A stretch of 64,000 nucleotides of DNA from Duganella zoogloeoides (GCF_034479515.1 NZ_CP140152.1:5208001-5272000), one strand, 5' to 3'; shown: positions 41,401-50,231, numbered from the stretch's first letter. A program made the numbers and translations. The notes: generated by a model from the letters alone, not told the origin.

Positions 41401-41611
41401 TGATATAAGCCTGCACATTGCCCGCATCGACATTGAGGCGCTGGCCTGCAGCCGGCTGGGTGGCAGCCAGGCCGGCGACTTGGCCGGTGTAGGTGGCGAC
41501 CGGCTTGTCGACCAGTTGCACGATGTAGGAGCGGCGCAGCTGTTCGGCGTGGGCGGCGCCCGACAGTGCAGCCAGCAGGACGATGGCGGAGCAGATAGGA
41601 CGAAGTTTCAT
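38462..41611 (-). CDS. secreted S8 subtilisin-like serine peptidase
   Basis: This 1049-residue pre-pro-enzyme has a signal peptide and an I9 propeptide (about 25-140). The catalytic domain has Asp166 in VDSGIWPE, His255 in GHGSHTS and Ser609 in SGTSMASPH. A PA domain is inserted between His and Ser (about 380-530). A fibronectin-like region and a pre-peptidase-type C-terminal domain (GDSDLDLILLRGN) follow. It is the plan of large extracellular or plant-cucumisin-like proteases. It is the second gene after a PEP-CTERM protein with only 15 bases between. Confidence 0.94.
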   Translation of the reverse strand: MKLRPICSAIVLLAALSGAAHAEQLRRSYIVQLVDKPVATYTGQVAGLAATQPAAGQRLNVDAGNVQAYISYLDAKQNDVIKTVSAAEITHKYDVVFNGFAALLTDAEVRALKKNAGVAAITADSEMILDTSYTPTFLGLDQPGGLWSQLGGQKLAGEDIIVGIVDSGIWPENPSYADRVDENGNPTHSGGTLAYDAPPASWKGGCDTGEGFTVANCNNKLIGARAYKTANQQLHWTEFASPRDSIGGSVGEGGHGSHTSTTAAGNGGTSAIINGVNLGKISGMAPRARIASYKVCWTDPTRRNGCATSNSVSAINQAVKDGVNVINFSIGPSAGGGSFDEATEQAFLGAAAAGVFVAASGGNSGPTATAPAPVSHISPWLSTVGNSTHNRLYVGDVILPTGVKLTGASSNANTPSSPLILARDAGLAGLTPAQQASLLQCFGPADSVAALLDPAKVTGKILVCDRGNNVLVNKSANAKTAGAVGAIIANVENGAVTILNQAHSLSTVHITKENGAILKSYMAGNTGATAALGNLKPTVDTTVVAPVMSGSSSRGPNVANANILKPDMTAPGTDILAALTPDLTQAQRDAIAAGNPAQTVEFGFLSGTSMASPHVAGVAALLKQRHPTWSPAAIKSALMTTAYNTFNDGQSAKVPWDTSATYAGMRPFGQGAGHIAPTTAADPGLVYDIAPVEYARFLCGQGLVYSAAQCTAFGGGIAAYNLNLASLTASNVLGAQTLTRTVTNVGDTTATYNATATLPGFTVAISPATLTLAPGAKATFTARLTRTTAARDTWSYGSLVWSDGVHTVRSPLTARGTGIAAAANVYSENTSGAKVLTVGTGFAGAFSTAKGLLPATQTTRTIGQAGGADNATLCLNGASAGVNVHNFTVPAGTLVARFALFDSDNTGTGAGDSDLDLILLRGNTLVGQSGELTSNERIELVSPAAGNYTLCVIGYAPAGGQATYKLSSWLVQPTSTAGNFKVMSPSSATLGGTASVGMSWSNLDVGKRYVGAVDYLVGGVRQGTTVIDVDTTDPLPLFKSSSDKGKLAY

Positions 41612-41626
41612 GGACGGGTTCCTCGA

Positions 41627-42412
41627 TCAGGCGGCGATGGTGTTGGCAACGATGTTGGTGCGGGCAGCGCTGGCGGCACGCGAACGGCGGCGCGACATCC
41701 AGCCCACCAGGCCCAGGCCCAGTCCCATCAGGGCGTAGGTTTCCGGCTCGGGCACGGGCGTCACTTGCAGGTTGTCGATGGCGAATTGCGACTGGTTCTC
41801 GGCGCCCGCCAGCGGGCTGGCGCAACCGCCGTTACCGTCGAACAGGCACGAACCGATGGTCACGCTGCTGAAATAGTTGCCACCGAACGCAGTCAACGAC
41901 AAGGTTTCGAACGGCGAATAACCGAGGCTGTCGAGTACCGGGAAATCGTAGGCATATGACACCTTAGTACCGTTTGACAACTCGCCCACCAGGGTCAGCT
42001 GGCCGTAGGTGTAGCCCCCCAGTCCCCCCACCGGCGCCAGGAACGCGTAGTCGAGACCAGTAAGCTGGAACAGGTGGTTGTCGGTGCGGGTGACCCTCAG
42101 GCTGCCATCGTTGACGCCGAGGTAGAACTGGCTTGCATTGCCGGTGGGACAAGCGGCCACCGTGCACAGGAACGGATCGCTGCCATCGCCGATGGCGCCG
42201 GCAAAACCGGTGCCGCCAGGACCGGCGGCAGGAGTATCGATCACGGTCAGGCTGTAGCCGGATTGGGTGATGACTTCGGTGCCGCCATAGATGTTCGGCG
42301 CGACCGACTCGAAATCGATCACCCCCGCCAGCGCCGGCGTGGCGGACATCACGGCAAGCGCGCCCACGGTGGCGGCAGTCAGTTGGCGCAGTTTCGATTG
42401 GAAGAATGTCAT
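41627..42412 (-). CDS. PEP-CTERM exported protein
   Basis: This 261-residue protein has a signal peptide (ending ATPALA-G), a beta-rich body and the sorting signal VPEPETYAL followed by a hydrophobic helix and SRRRS. PEP-CTERM proteins are processed by exosortase and usually linked to exopolysaccharide. Unusually, about 16 residues follow the basic cluster, where most such proteins stop. It is the first gene ahead of the S8 peptidase, so the two are probably co-expressed. No exosortase gene lies in the window. Confidence 0.9.
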   Translation of the reverse strand: MTFFQSKLRQLTAATVGALAVMSATPALAGVIDFESVAPNIYGGTEVITQSGYSLTVIDTPAAGPGGTGFAGAIGDGSDPFLCTVAACPTGNASQFYLGVNDGSLRVTRTDNHLFQLTGLDYAFLAPVGGLGGYTYGQLTLVGELSNGTKVSYAYDFPVLDSLGYSPFETLSLTAFGGNYFSSVTIGSCLFDGNGGCASPLAGAENQSQFAIDNLQVTPVPEPETYALMGLGLGLVGWMSRRRSRAASAARTNIVANTIAA

Positions 42413-42833
42413 TTTCTGTTGCCCTTGTGGTTAAGTGGTGAGCGCGGGTCGCCGGGCGGGTTGCCTGTCGGCCCCATGTTCTACTTTTTTGGAAAGTAAC
42501 AATGAATATAAACAAACAACTCTCGGTGCAGTAACATATTATTACAATTTATTATTCTTTTTATATTGATAAAGACTGAACAATATACTGATTCCTCTAT
42601 GAAAGTATCAGATTTTCCAGACGCCAGACTTCGCTCAGATGAGACTGCTTTGCGTTGTATGCAAACAAACTTCCCATTTAGAAATTTAACATTCTCGTCG
42701 AAAATATCGCACCATTTTCGGCCTTTACCCGGGCAATGCCATGCCATCGTCGCGGTTCATGACGGTTTGATGACATGCATAAAAAAAGCCGGCGCAAGCG
42801 CCGGCTTTAACCCTACTACCAACAGGGAATAGA
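42413..42833. other. 421-base AT-rich intergenic region
   Basis: No gene supported. The stretch 42480-42720 is strikingly AT-rich against the GC-rich surroundings and includes runs such as CATATTATTACAATTTATTATTC. It lies upstream of the PEP-CTERM gene and likely holds its promoter. The right end holds the terminator of the M1 gene. Confidence 0.6.
42785..42808 (-). terminator. terminator of the M1 aminopeptidase gene
   Basis: AAAGCCGGCGC, loop AA, GCGCCGGCTTT: an 11-bp stem with seven A on the plus strand to its left (42781-42787), giving the T-run on the minus strand. Confidence 0.85.
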
Positions 42834-45470
42834 TTATTCTGTGATCGCTTTCTTGATAGCAACGCAGCGCTCATCTTCCTGGTGCGTGACCAGCAGCGCA
42901 CGGCGGGTGCCGGCCGACAAGCCGGTCTGCGACGCCACCGCCGCTTGCAGGCGCGCCACGCTGGCCGGCGTGCACGCGGCCGGTATCAGGGCTGCCGCGT
43001 AAGCGCGCATGTAGACCGGGCCGGCCGCTTGATCCACCTGCGCCAGGCTGTCCAGGCGCGCACCGGCGCTCTGTTCGGCCAGCGCGCCCTGCTCGGCCGG
43101 ATACAGTCCGAACATGGCGGTGCGGATGCGCGAGAACGGCAGCTTGGTCTGCAGGTCGCCGATGGTGGCCAGCCATTCGGCCTTGACCTTGGCGTCCGGA
43201 CGGGCCACGGTGGCGGCCAGTGCGGCGGCCTGTCCGCTGTCGGACTTGTCGCGCGCCTGCTCGGCGGTCAGCAGCGCGGCGCTGCCACGGACGTCGTAAC
43301 GGTTCAGGCGGGCAACGATGTCCCAGCGCGCGTCCTGGCTCACGTTCAGGCCCGGCACCACCAGCTTGCCATCGAGGATGTCGGCCAGGCGCTTGAGCGC
43401 GGCCGGGCTGCTGGCCAGGTTGACATAGGTGGTGAACCAGCGGCGCTGGAAGTTGCTGTCGCCGCCGGCCGCGACCGTGGCCTTGAACGCCATGTCTTCC
43501 AGCTGCACGCCCACCTTGCTGCGGTACTTGGCGGCGGACGGGCCCATCTTGTCGAGGTAATACTTCGATTGACCGATCTTGCCGACGATATCGCCCAGCA
43601 GCGTGTAATCCTTCTCGGCCGGCGCGTTGGCCAGCACGGTTTTCAGGAAACTGTTGAGCGGCAGTTTGCCGTCGCGCACGCTATCCCACAAGCTCTGCCA
43701 CAGCATCGCGCGCAGCAGCGGATCGTCCACCTTGCCCAGCGACGCCTGCGCAGTGGCAAACGATTTCTGGTCCAGCGCCACCTTGGCAAAACCCCAGTCC
43801 TGGTAGTTCGGATAGACCAGGTCCGGGCAGGCCGCGCCCACCAGCTCCGGCACTGGCGTCTCGGCGCCCTTGTAGGTGACCGCGACGTTCTGGCTCAGCG
43901 CCATGCCATCCTTGCCCTGCTTGAACAGCGCCACTTGCACGCGCTGTTCGCGCAGGGTCGGCATGTCCTTGCTTGGCGCGCTTTGCAGCAGTTTAAAACT
44001 GTTGACCTTGCCGCCGGCACAGCTGAGCGACGCCTCGATGGTGTTGACGCCCGGCTCGTACAACCATTCCTTCGTCCAGCCGTTCAGGTCGCGGTTGGCG
44101 GCCTCGCCCAGGCTGCCGATGAAGTCTTTCAGTTCGGCATTCTGGTACGAATACTTGACCAGGTAGTTATGTACGCCCTTGCGGAACACTTCCGCACCCA
44201 GCAGGTGGCGCAGTTGCATCAGGGTGGAGGCGCCCTTCGAGTAGGTGATCGCGTCGATATTGTCGAAGGCGTTGGCAGTCGAAGGCACCGGCGTTTCGAT
44301 CGGGTGCGTGGTCACGCGCTCGTCCATGACGTACGCAGCCTGCTTGCCGCTCGAATAAAAGCTCTGCCAGGCGTTCTTGAACTCGGTGGCTTCGGCCGTA
44401 CCCAGCGTGCCCATGAAGGACGCGAAACTTTCGTTCAACCACAGGCCGTTCCACCACTTCATGGTGACCAGGTCGCCGAACCACTGGTGCGCCATCTCGT
44501 GCATGATCACCGACGCCAGGCTCTGGCGCTGGGCGGCGGTCATGGTTTCCTTGTGCAGGAAGCGCCCTTCGGCAAAGGTGATGGCGCCGGCGTTTTCCAT
44601 GGCGCCGTACAGGAAGTCCGGCACCAGGAGCTGGTCGTACTTGGCAAACTGGTACGGCACACCGAAGTACTCGTCGAAGAATTTCAGGCCCTGCGACGTG
44701 TACGTGAACCAGTCCTTGGGCGACACTTGCGCTGCCACCGACTGCCGTGCGAACAGGCGCATCGGGTACGGACCGCTGTTGTCTTCCCATACCTTATACG
44801 GACCGGCGTGCATCGAGAAGTTGTACGGGCTCAGTTTCTTGGTGCGCGGGAAGGTCCATTCTTTCGCACCAGCCACATCCTTGACGCCGCTCTCGCGCAT
44901 GGTGGACACCGCCACCCAGTCGGCCGGCGTGGTAACGGTGACCTGGTACGTGCCTTTCAGGTCGGGCTGGTCGAACAGCGCGAACATCTGGTGCGCGGCG
45001 GCCGGCTCGAAGTGCGAATACGTGTACACGCGGCCATCGACCGGATCGACCATGCGGTGCAAGCCCTCGCCGTTAGTGCTGTGCAGGCGCTCGTAGGCGA
45101 TGGTGACGCTGTTGCGGCCCACTTTCAGGTCTTGCGGCGCAATGGTGATGAACCACTGGTTGTACTGGGGCGCGACGGCCTTGCCGTTGACGACGAGCTT
45201 GCCAATGGTCGCCTTGTCGAGGTCGATGGTCAGCGACTGCTCGGTGTCTTTCAGGTCGAATTCCAGCGTGGTGGTGCCGGAGAAGGTTTCCTTGCCGGTC
45301 AGCGTGAATTGCAGCGTGTAATCGACGTTGGAGACGCGGGCCGAGCGCGCCATGGCGTCTTCCTGCGACAGGTAGGCGTTTTCGGCGCGCGGGGCCGGGG
45401 TAGCAGCAAACGCGGGATGGGCGGCGCCAAAGGCCAGCACCAGGGCGGCGGCGATCAGATGTTGTTTCAT
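42834..45470 (-). CDS. M1-family aminopeptidase
   Basis: This 878-residue exported zinc aminopeptidase has a signal peptide (MKQHLIAAALVLAFGAAHPAFA). The substrate-recognition motif GAMENAG is followed by HEMAH (His324, Glu325, His328) and the third zinc ligand Glu347 in LNESFAS. The C-terminal ERAP1-like helical domain is complete. The ATG at 45470 follows AAGGACC; the longer open frame to 45581 crosses a repeat element and is not coding. It probably releases N-terminal amino acids from peptides in the periplasm. Confidence 0.94.
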   Translation of the reverse strand: MKQHLIAAALVLAFGAAHPAFAATPAPRAENAYLSQEDAMARSARVSNVDYTLQFTLTGKETFSGTTTLEFDLKDTEQSLTIDLDKATIGKLVVNGKAVAPQYNQWFITIAPQDLKVGRNSVTIAYERLHSTNGEGLHRMVDPVDGRVYTYSHFEPAAAHQMFALFDQPDLKGTYQVTVTTPADWVAVSTMRESGVKDVAGAKEWTFPRTKKLSPYNFSMHAGPYKVWEDNSGPYPMRLFARQSVAAQVSPKDWFTYTSQGLKFFDEYFGVPYQFAKYDQLLVPDFLYGAMENAGAITFAEGRFLHKETMTAAQRQSLASVIMHEMAHQWFGDLVTMKWWNGLWLNESFASFMGTLGTAEATEFKNAWQSFYSSGKQAAYVMDERVTTHPIETPVPSTANAFDNIDAITYSKGASTLMQLRHLLGAEVFRKGVHNYLVKYSYQNAELKDFIGSLGEAANRDLNGWTKEWLYEPGVNTIEASLSCAGGKVNSFKLLQSAPSKDMPTLREQRVQVALFKQGKDGMALSQNVAVTYKGAETPVPELVGAACPDLVYPNYQDWGFAKVALDQKSFATAQASLGKVDDPLLRAMLWQSLWDSVRDGKLPLNSFLKTVLANAPAEKDYTLLGDIVGKIGQSKYYLDKMGPSAAKYRSKVGVQLEDMAFKATVAAGGDSNFQRRWFTTYVNLASSPAALKRLADILDGKLVVPGLNVSQDARWDIVARLNRYDVRGSAALLTAEQARDKSDSGQAAALAATVARPDAKVKAEWLATIGDLQTKLPFSRIRTAMFGLYPAEQGALAEQSAGARLDSLAQVDQAAGPVYMRAYAAALIPAACTPASVARLQAAVASQTGLSAGTRRALLVTHQEDERCVAIKKAITE

Positions 45471-45522
45471 GGTGGTCCTTGATGTGGAAACGCCCGCGCG
45501 GCGGCGGGCGAGGATAAAGCTG

Positions 45523-45611
45523 GCGCCGTCATCCTCGCGCACGCGGGGATCCATGGACCGTTGGTGTCGCCAACTCAGCATGGATTCCCGCCTTCGCGGG
45601 AACGACGGCGC
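45523..45611. repeat. REP/BIME-like inverted repeat pair
   Basis: Two REP-like units face each other: GCGCCGTC...CGCGGGGATCCATG (45523-45554) and CATGGATTCCCGC...GACGGCGC (45579-45611). Each arm also has an internal palindrome (CCCGCCTTCGCGGG). The unit GTCGTTCCCGCGAAGGCGGG type is common in betaproteobacterial intergenic DNA. It lies between two minus-strand peptidase genes. Confidence 0.8.
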
Positions 45612-45639
45612 TTCGGCTAACGATGCCTATTTCTTCAAC

Positions 45640-47697
45640 TTATTTCTTCAAATACGTATCGAGCCAGCCGATCACCTCGTGATGCCACAGCACCGAGTTG
45701 GCAGGCTTCAGCACCCAGTGGTTCTCATCCGGGAACATCAGCAATTTGCTCGGGATGCCGCGCCGTTGCAGCGCGGTGAACGTACCGAGGCCTTGCGCGG
45801 TCGGGATGCGGAAGTCGAGGTCGCCCTGCACCACCAGCATCGGGGTTTTCCAGTTTTTCACGAACAGCGCCGGGTTGAATTTTTCGTGCGCCTCCGGGTT
45901 GTCGTAGTAGGTGCCGCCGCTTTCCCATTCGGTGAACCACAGTTCTTCGGTCGAATAGGCCATGCCGCGCGTGTCGAACACGCCGTCGTGGTTGACGATG
46001 CACTTGAAGCCGTCGGACCAGTGACCCTCGATCCAGTTCATCATGAAGCCGCCGTACGATGCGCCCAGCGCGCAGCTCTTCTCGCGGTCGAGCCACGGGA
46101 ATTTCTGCACGGCTGCCGCCAGACCTTTTTGCAGGTCTTCCAGCGGCTTGCCGCCCCAGTCGCCGCTGATCGAGTCGGTGAACTTCTGGCCGTAGCCGGT
46201 CGAACCGTGGAAGTCGATGAACACGGTGGCGTAGCCGGCGCCGGCATACACCTGCGGATTCCAGCGGTAGCTCCACGAGTTGCCGAAGCTGCCTTGCGGG
46301 CCGCCGTGCACCAGGAACGCGATCGGATATTTCACGCCCGGTTTCGCATCCCAGGGTTTCATCACGTGGCCGTAGACGGTTTCGCCGTTGGCGCCGGCGA
46401 ACGAGAACTGCTCGTACTCGCCGAATTTCACGTCGGCCAGTGCGGCTTCATTGACGTTGGTCAGTTGCGTGGCTTTCTCGCCCGAGCCACCCAGCTTGAA
46501 CTGGTACAGCTGCGCGCCTGATGCCAGGTTGGCTTGGGCGATGACGACGGTGTCTTTCACCACGTCGAAGCCGCTGACGTAACCGTTGCCGGTCAGCTTG
46601 CGCACCTTGCCGCTGGCAGCGTCGATGGCAAACAGCGGGTGCTGGCCGATGTCGTCGGCAGTGGCCAGGAGCGTCTTGCTGTCCGGCGTCCAGCGGTAGT
46701 CGGCGATCGAGCGGTCCCAGTGGTCGGCCACCGTGCGTTTTTTACCGGTGGCCACATCGACCAGCACCAGGTGGAAGCGGTCCGCTTCGAACGTGGGCTT
46801 GTCCATCGCCAGGTAGGCCAGCGTGCGGCCGTCCGGCGAATAGATGGCCTTGGTGTCCCAGGCCAGGTTGTCGGCGGTCAGGTTCTTCGGCTCGCCGCCG
46901 GTGGCCGGCACCGTGTACACGTCGAAGTTGGTGGACCACGCTTCGGTCTTGCCGGCGATGCGGGCGGAGAACACCACGGTCTTGCCGTCCGGGCTGAAGT
47001 GGTACTCGCCGTTGTCGCCGAACGGTTTCGATGGCACGTCGCCATCGAGCGTGCCCGACAGGGCTACCGGTTCGGCGCTGACCTTGCCGGCGGTGTCGAT
47101 CGGTGCCGCGTACAGCACGTTGGTGCGGCCGTCGGCCCAGGTATCCCAGTGGCGCACGAACAGCTTGTCGTAGACCTTGCCGCTGGCCTTGTTTTTACCC
47201 TGCTCGTCGAGACGCTTCTTGGTGCAAGCCAGGTCCACGCAGTCGCGGAACACCGCCACGCTCAGCGCCAGGCGGTCGCCCTGCGGCGACAGGCGGAAGT
47301 TCTCGACGTCGAGCGGCAGGCTGGTGACCTTGGCGGCTTCACCGCCGGCCAGCGGCAGGCGCCAGACCTGCGACGAACCGCTGCGCCCGGACAGGAAATA
47401 AATGGCGTCGCCCTTGGGCGACCAGGTGGGTTCGCTGCTGCTGGCGTCCGCTTGCGTCAGGCGCACCGGTGCGGCCTTGGGGCTGCGCAGGTCGAGCAGG
47501 TAGAGCTGGGTATTGCCCCGGTTCTTGTCCATGTCGGTGGTGCGCACGGTGTACACCACGCGGGTGGCGTCGGGCGACAACACGGGCGCGCCCACGCGCT
47601 CCATCTTGACCATGTCTTCTACGGTAAAGCCGCGCGGCGCGGCCATGGCGCTCGAGGCCGCAACCGCGGCGCCCAGCATCAGCACAGGTAATCTCAT
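45640..47697 (-). CDS. S9-family prolyl oligopeptidase-like peptidase (first copy)
   Basis: This 685-residue exported serine peptidase has a signal peptide (MRLPVLMLGAAVAASSAMA). The N-terminal beta-propeller carries WD40-like PD40 motifs (SPDATRVVY, SPDGRTLAYL). The alpha/beta hydrolase domain has Ser547 in GASYGGFMM, an Asp in VQGDLDFRIP and the His in PDENHWVLKP. It resembles acyl-aminoacyl/dipeptidyl peptidases. GGAG precedes the ATG at 47697. It is read the same way as the M1 gene but separated by the repeat element. Confidence 0.93.
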   Translation of the reverse strand: MRLPVLMLGAAVAASSAMAAPRGFTVEDMVKMERVGAPVLSPDATRVVYTVRTTDMDKNRGNTQLYLLDLRSPKAAPVRLTQADASSSEPTWSPKGDAIYFLSGRSGSSQVWRLPLAGGEAAKVTSLPLDVENFRLSPQGDRLALSVAVFRDCVDLACTKKRLDEQGKNKASGKVYDKLFVRHWDTWADGRTNVLYAAPIDTAGKVSAEPVALSGTLDGDVPSKPFGDNGEYHFSPDGKTVVFSARIAGKTEAWSTNFDVYTVPATGGEPKNLTADNLAWDTKAIYSPDGRTLAYLAMDKPTFEADRFHLVLVDVATGKKRTVADHWDRSIADYRWTPDSKTLLATADDIGQHPLFAIDAASGKVRKLTGNGYVSGFDVVKDTVVIAQANLASGAQLYQFKLGGSGEKATQLTNVNEAALADVKFGEYEQFSFAGANGETVYGHVMKPWDAKPGVKYPIAFLVHGGPQGSFGNSWSYRWNPQVYAGAGYATVFIDFHGSTGYGQKFTDSISGDWGGKPLEDLQKGLAAAVQKFPWLDREKSCALGASYGGFMMNWIEGHWSDGFKCIVNHDGVFDTRGMAYSTEELWFTEWESGGTYYDNPEAHEKFNPALFVKNWKTPMLVVQGDLDFRIPTAQGLGTFTALQRRGIPSKLLMFPDENHWVLKPANSVLWHHEVIGWLDTYLKK

Positions 47698-48137
47698 TCG
47701 GGGATCTCCGACTGTTAACAAAAAGTACCGGCTGGTGGCCGGTCGTCGAACATCATACCAAGATCAGATAGTGCAAAGGGCAAATGTTACTTTACGCTAC
47801 TTAAGGATATGACTGAAGGACATGAGCTGACCGGGAAAATATATTTCGATGACAAGCGTTTTACCGGTTCCACAGCGCTAAAAATGGGCGCATAATTTCC
47901 CACTCACCAGTTCAACCTTCCATGACTACCACCGGCATGTCATGTGAACAACGCGCTTTCCTGGCCGGTAAATGAACAGCACACAACATTGCAGTCTGAA
48001 CAGTTGTGAACAAGTGTAAATCGGCGTTGAACGAGGCCAACCCGGCGCTAAGGTTATCCGACCGCCGCGCTGGACGCCCCCTCTGAACGCCACCCGCGCA
48101 GCCTCGTCTTACGATCCAGTCAGAAACGGGAAACGCT
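47698..48137. other. 440-base intergenic region with TGAACA direct repeats
   Basis: No gene is supported. It lies between divergent genes. Four direct copies of TGAACA occur at 47945, 47973, 47997 and 48007, two of them within GTGAACAA. They may be regulator sites; otherwise nothing structured is evident. Confidence 0.5.
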
Positions 48138-48722
48138 ATGCTTACTGCCACCTATGTCATTCTTTCGCTGTCGGTAGAACAAAAGAAAGAACGCCAGTTC
48201 ATTTCGCGCCTGCTGCAAACCGTGCAATCGGTCCGGCGCCGCCCGCAGGAAATCGATCCTGCCACCATCGAATCGCAACTCAAGCAACTGACCTCGTTTG
48301 CCGAGGCCCGCCACCAGCGCAAGGTGGAAGCGTGCCTGATGCCGGCCGTTTGCGCGGCCGCGCGCGCCACCGACCGCAACTGCGATGCACTGATCAACGA
48401 TCTCGAATCGTTGAGCCGCCACGGCAGCGTCACCCTCAACGCCGTCAACAAGTGCATGCGGCGGGCCATGCGGCGCAGCGCCAGCCAGTGCCAGTTCCTG
48501 TGCCGCACCATCGACCTGTACTGCTACAACCTGCTCAAGCGGCTCGACCGAGAAGAACAGGACTTGCTGCCGCTGGCGCAAAAAGTCATTTCCAGCGCCG
48601 AGTGGTTCGAGATCGGCCGCGAATTGCTGGCGCAGGAAGACAGCGGCGCCGCCAACCAGCCATCGCTGCGTCCGCGCCATGCCGCCACCTACGCCGGCCG
48701 CCCGGTGGATATCCGCATCTGA
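48138..48722 (+). CDS. small helical protein, possibly degenerate hemerythrin-like
   Basis: This 194-residue soluble protein is predicted almost entirely helical. The segment LLKRLDREEQDLLPLAQKV then SSAEWFEIG resembles the fourth helix of hemerythrin-like proteins (pattern EEREVLPLAEKxL..ADW). However, the His ligands expected in that fold are largely absent: only a few scattered His remain. Oxygen or iron binding is therefore doubtful. It stands alone ahead of an MFS gene. The start follows GGGAAACGCT. Confidence 0.6.
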   Translation: MLTATYVILSLSVEQKKERQFISRLLQTVQSVRRRPQEIDPATIESQLKQLTSFAEARHQRKVEACLMPAVCAAARATDRNCDALINDLESLSRHGSVTLNAVNKCMRRAMRRSASQCQFLCRTIDLYCYNLLKRLDREEQDLLPLAQKVISSAEWFEIGRELLAQEDSGAANQPSLRPRHAATYAGRPVDIRI

Positions 48723-48818
48723 CGTTGTTGTTTTCGGCAAGGTACCGCCGGGAATGCTTGCCTAAGAAATTAGGCAAGGCTAATATCGACTCATGCCCAC
48801 CAAGCTTGCCACCTCACC

Positions 48819-50231
48819 ATGAGTCAAGGCGCCACCCTTCTGCACCTGCGCGGCGCGGCCGGCATGGATGCGATTTATCGCAAGATCAGCTGGCGCCTGC
48901 TGCCACTGCTCATGCTGTGCTGCGCGGTCGCTTACCTCGATCGCGTCAACGTCGATTTTGTCGCGCGCCACATCGGCGCCAGCCTGGCCTTCCGCGACCA
49001 TGTGCACAGCTGGGGCATGGCCGCATTTTTCATCGGCTACTGCATGTTCGCCGTGCCGAGCAACCTGCTGCTCGAACACCTGGGCACGCGCAAGATGCTG
49101 CTGCGGATGATGCTGGGCTGGGCGGCATGCTGCGCCGCCAGCGCGTTCGTGCGTGCGCCGATCGAGTTCTACCTGATCCGCTTTTTGCTGGGCGTGTTCG
49201 AAGCTGGCTTCTTCCCCGGCGTGATTCTTTACCTCACCTGGTGGTTCCCGTCCGGACGGCGCGCACGCGCCATCGCCGTGTTTGCCGCCAGCACGCTGGC
49301 GGCCGTCATGCTGGCCACGCCGCTGTCAAGCGCCATGCTGCAGGCGCTCACGACGCTGGACCTGTTCGATGGCTGGCAGTGGCTGCTGCTGGCCCAGGCC
49401 GCGCCGCCGCTGGTACTGGGCGTGTTCGCCTGGTGGTATCTCGACGACCGGCCGGGTGATGCCGAGTGGCTGTCCAGCTTCGAGCAGCAAATGGTGGCGC
49501 AAGACCTGGCCCGCGACGAGGCGCGCCGCCACGGCGGCAGCGACAAGGATGTCGATATGGGCGATGCCGATGCACCGTCGGCGCTGGCCGTGCTGTGGGG
49601 CCTGCTGCGCGACCGCACCATGGTGCTGCTGGGCGCGGCCAACCTGCTGCTCACCGGCGCCAGCTTTGCCATCGTCCACTGGTCGCCGGCGCTGCTGCAG
49701 CGCTGGACCGCCAGCGATCCTGCGCACCTGGCGCTGCTGTCGCTGGTGCCCGGACTGGCCGGCATCGTCGGCATGCTGGCCATCGGCTACGACTCCGACC
49801 GAAGGCGCGAGCGGCGCGGCCACTTTGTCGCCAGCACCGTGCTGGCGGCCGGCGGCCTGGGACTGGCCATCGCTGCCGACGGCATGCTGGCCTGGTCGCT
49901 GGCAGGACTGGCGCTGGCCACTGTCGGCATCGCCGCAGCCACGCCGTTGCTGCTGGCGATCGCCACCGACCTGCTCACGCGCGGGCAGATGGCGATCGGT
50001 ATCGCTGTTGTGACCAGCATGGGCGTGCTGGGCGGCGCTTTCGGCCCCGCGCTGGGCGCCCGCCTGCTGGCCTGGGGCGATACCGCCGCCATGCTGGCGG
50101 CGCTGGTCGGCACGTATCTCGCGGCCGGCCTGGTCCTGCTGCTGGCGCTGCGCCTCGCCTCCCGGCGCGGCGGACCGGCCTCGCAAAGCGGCCAGAACGA
50201 CAAGCTGGCGCGCAATTCGGACCAGCGTTAA
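48819..50231 (+). CDS. MFS transporter, ACS-type
   Basis: This 470-residue major facilitator has twelve helices. The first-helix segment AYLDRVNVDFVARHIG and the RFLLGVFEAGFFPGVILYLTWWFP motif are typical of the anion:cation symporter (ACS) family that imports organic acids. A hydrophilic loop separates the two halves. The start at 48819 is uncertain; an in-frame ATG at 48864 begins the conserved part (MDAIYRKISWR). The substrate is unknown and no catabolic operon is adjacent. Confidence 0.85.
   Translation: MSQGATLLHLRGAAGMDAIYRKISWRLLPLLMLCCAVAYLDRVNVDFVARHIGASLAFRDHVHSWGMAAFFIGYCMFAVPSNLLLEHLGTRKMLLRMMLGWAACCAASAFVRAPIEFYLIRFLLGVFEAGFFPGVILYLTWWFPSGRRARAIAVFAASTLAAVMLATPLSSAMLQALTTLDLFDGWQWLLLAQAAPPLVLGVFAWWYLDDRPGDAEWLSSFEQQMVAQDLARDEARRHGGSDKDVDMGDADAPSALAVLWGLLRDRTMVLLGAANLLLTGASFAIVHWSPALLQRWTASDPAHLALLSLVPGLAGIVGMLAIGYDSDRRRERRGHFVASTVLAAGGLGLAIAADGMLAWSLAGLALATVGIAAATPLLLAIATDLLTRGQMAIGIAVVTSMGVLGGAFGPALGARLLAWGDTAAMLAALVGTYLAAGLVLLLALRLASRRGGPASQSGQNDKLARNSDQR

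Noticed and set aside
39194..41959. Long plus-strand open frame over the S8 gene
   Set aside because: Shadow frame, rich in Gly/Arg/Val, no domain recognised.
42882..45482. Long plus-strand open frame over the M1 gene
   Set aside because: Shadow frame of the aminopeptidase gene.
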